A stretch of DNA of 64,000 nt, from the NCBI GenBank assembly GCA_014872875.1, contig WKFI01000005.1, positions 620,001 through 684,000 on the forward strand. Direction: 5' to 3'. A program made the translations under genes and the position numbers. This stretch comes from Paracoccaceae bacterium. Lineage in GTDB: Bacteria; Pseudomonadota; Alphaproteobacteria; Rhodobacterales; Rhodobacteraceae. A model generated the notes under the pieces. It was not told where the DNA came from, ran no database searches, and worked only from the letters and a program-made list of their open reading frames with translations. Below, piece by piece: positions 63,029-64,000 of the stretch (its first letter is position 1; every line of letters begins with the position of its first letter).

Positions 63029-64000
63029 GCGACACTCTCCTGACGCTGGGGTTCGATCTCAGGGAAGACCCAGAAATCCGCGTTTGCATGATCAAGCTCG
63101 AACGGCAGGGGAGCACCGCCATACATGCAGATACGCACCCAACGGTCCGAACGGGGATCGAACTGCGTCGCTCCAAAGAAAGCCAGCTTGCAACGCAGCA
63201 TGTCGATCGGCAGCACGCGGTCCGAAATAGTGTTGTCGCGGATTTCTGCATATGGTGCGCGTCCGACAATCTGGGCGCGGCGCAGCATGTGGCGATGCTC
63301 AGGATGTCGTAGCAGAAAATCAGCCACGTGCGTTTCGTCCGGCCAATGCGCCAATGCTTTGTACAGCAAGGCTGCATCACGCCCGGGCGCCAGCGGTTGC
63401 TCATATTGCTCAACGGGCTCCTCGAAACGCTCGCCCAGCCGGGGTTCGAGCTTTTCTTCCGAAACGTACCACGCCCGCGCCTTGTTGTTCGGCGCGTCCC
63501 AATCGATCTCCAATGCCCACGCGTAGATGTCTTTGAGCAGCCCGCGCAGGTCGGCAATCGTCATGGCGCCTGCGATGCGGAACGTGGCTGTGTTGTCGGC
63601 GGCCATCTCTTCGGCCAATGGGTCCACAAGAGTCCCATAGGGTTCGAGGATCAGTGAGGCGATCCATTCCTGCCCTTCGAGGGAGAGGGAGTTTTCGGCC
63701 CATTTGTACAAATTGTACCAAGGCCGAGGTCCGGTCAGGTCGTTCTGTCCAAGGTATTCGTCCAGCTTTTCGACATCGGATCGCAACTCCACCAACTTCT
63801 CGATCTGGATCTGGTGCTCGGAATGCCATGTGGCGATGGTCTGCTTGCTGCGTTCGACCAGTGCATGGAACAGCGCACGTTCTTCGGTGCTGGCGCTGTC
63901 AAGACTGCATACAGCCTGAATGGCGTTTTCGCGGGCAGCAACCCAGTTGTTGAAAAGAACCGGGTGGTTCAACAGAAACGGCGCCATACCCAGCCCGGTC
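63025..64000 (-). CDS. Unrecognised protein, 5' end at or beyond right edge
   Basis: The frame is open to the window edge. An ATG at 63987 gives 320 aa starting MAPFLLNHPVLFNNWVAARENA, but TGLG is open upstream of it and the true start may lie outside the window. Soluble, rich in Trp, Glu and Arg: HSEHQIQIEKLVELRSDVEKLDEYLGQNDLTGPRPWYNLYKWAENSLSLEGQEWIASLILEPYG; no signal peptide or membrane segment visible, no motif I know. The 3' end overlaps the DUF3726 gene, and the Ldh-family oxidoreductase follows. A role with that enzyme is inferred. Confidence 0.6.
   Translation of the reverse strand, partial: TGLGMAPFLLNHPVLFNNWVAARENAIQAVCSLDSASTEERALFHALVERSKQTIATWHSEHQIQIEKLVELRSDVEKLDEYLGQNDLTGPRPWYNLYKWAENSLSLEGQEWIASLILEPYGTLVDPLAEEMAADNTATFRIAGAMTIADLRGLLKDIYAWALEIDWDAPNNKARAWYVSEEKLEPRLGERFEEPVEQYEQPLAPGRDAALLYKALAHWPDETHVADFLLRHPEHRHMLRRAQIVGRAPYAEIRDNTISDRVLPIDMLRCKLAFFGATQFDPRSDRWVRICMYGGAPLPFELDHANADFWVFPEIEPQRQESVA

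Overview
The window looks like a chromosomal segment of an alphaproteobacterium of the Roseobacter group (Rhodobacteraceae, Ruegeria/Phaeobacter-like). The evidence is its high GC content, an alphaproteobacterial dcw (division and cell wall) cluster continuing into lpxC-bamD-recN, two DUF2484 genes next to murC/murB, a DUF1127 gene followed by CCUCCUCCC hairpins, a GTTC-N7-GTTC type LexA box, and a scattered his locus. No phage, transposase, integrase or CRISPR array was found.

Layout. (a) 1-3.2 kb: the 5' part of a napF-type ferredoxin gene running off the left edge, a Dnr/NnrR-like Crp/Fnr regulator, and a TetR regulator divergent from an EamA/DMT exporter with two matched operators. (b) 3.2-4.9 kb: a ClC chloride channel. 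(c) 5.0-32.0 kb: a long minus-strand cluster read from right to left, mraZ-rsmH-ftsL-ftsI-murE-murF-mraY-murD-(FAD enzyme on + strand)-ftsW-murG-murC-APC permease-two DUF2484-two small membrane genes-murB-ddl-ftsQ-ftsA-ftsZ-lpxC-bamD-recN. It covers peptidoglycan precursor synthesis, the divisome, lipid A synthesis, outer-membrane assembly and recombinational repair. Many junctions overlap as ATGA or TGATG, which suggests translational coupling. (d) 32.0-33.6 kb: an RNA-rich control region. The mraZ leader holds a strong hairpin and arrays of TGGG repeats (MraZ-box-like). Pointing away from it is a DUF1127 gene followed by five tandem hairpins, each with CCTCCTCCC in its loop, the last doubling as an intrinsic terminator. 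(e) 33.7-41.1 kb: uvrD (LexA box, bracketed by inverted repeats), an FMN-dependent alpha-hydroxy-acid dehydrogenase, and pyruvate carboxylase.

(f) 41.1-44.4 kb: small envelope genes, tRNA-Gly(GCC), a class III aminotransferase and a stand-alone Lrp ligand-binding domain. (g) 44.5-50.1 kb: hisB-hisH-kinase, hisA, hisF-hisE, interrupted by small secreted or unknown genes on the other strand. (h) 50.2-55.0 kb: lipoprotein, CoA-binding protein, a candidate structured RNA, YHS protein, a zinc-ribbon gene with a probable ATT start, an rlmB-like methyltransferase, tRNA-Tyr(GTA), DUF2478 and NnrU. (i) 55.1-59.2 kb: a glycine betaine/proline-type ABC transporter (binding protein, CBS-containing ATPase, double-length permease). 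(j) 59.4-64 kb: a secreted-protein gene with an in-frame amber codon, nadE, an Ldh-family NAD(P)-dependent dehydrogenase, DUF3726 and an unrecognised gene cut by the right edge.

The most interesting part is 32.0-33.6 kb. Its architecture matches, from memory, two Rhodobacter sphaeroides small-RNA loci: the CcsR/cuckoo RNAs behind a DUF1127 gene, and UpsM from the mraZ leader. Here they lie head to head, with five hairpins and an unusually long TGGG array. All identifications come from reading the sequence; no database search was run.
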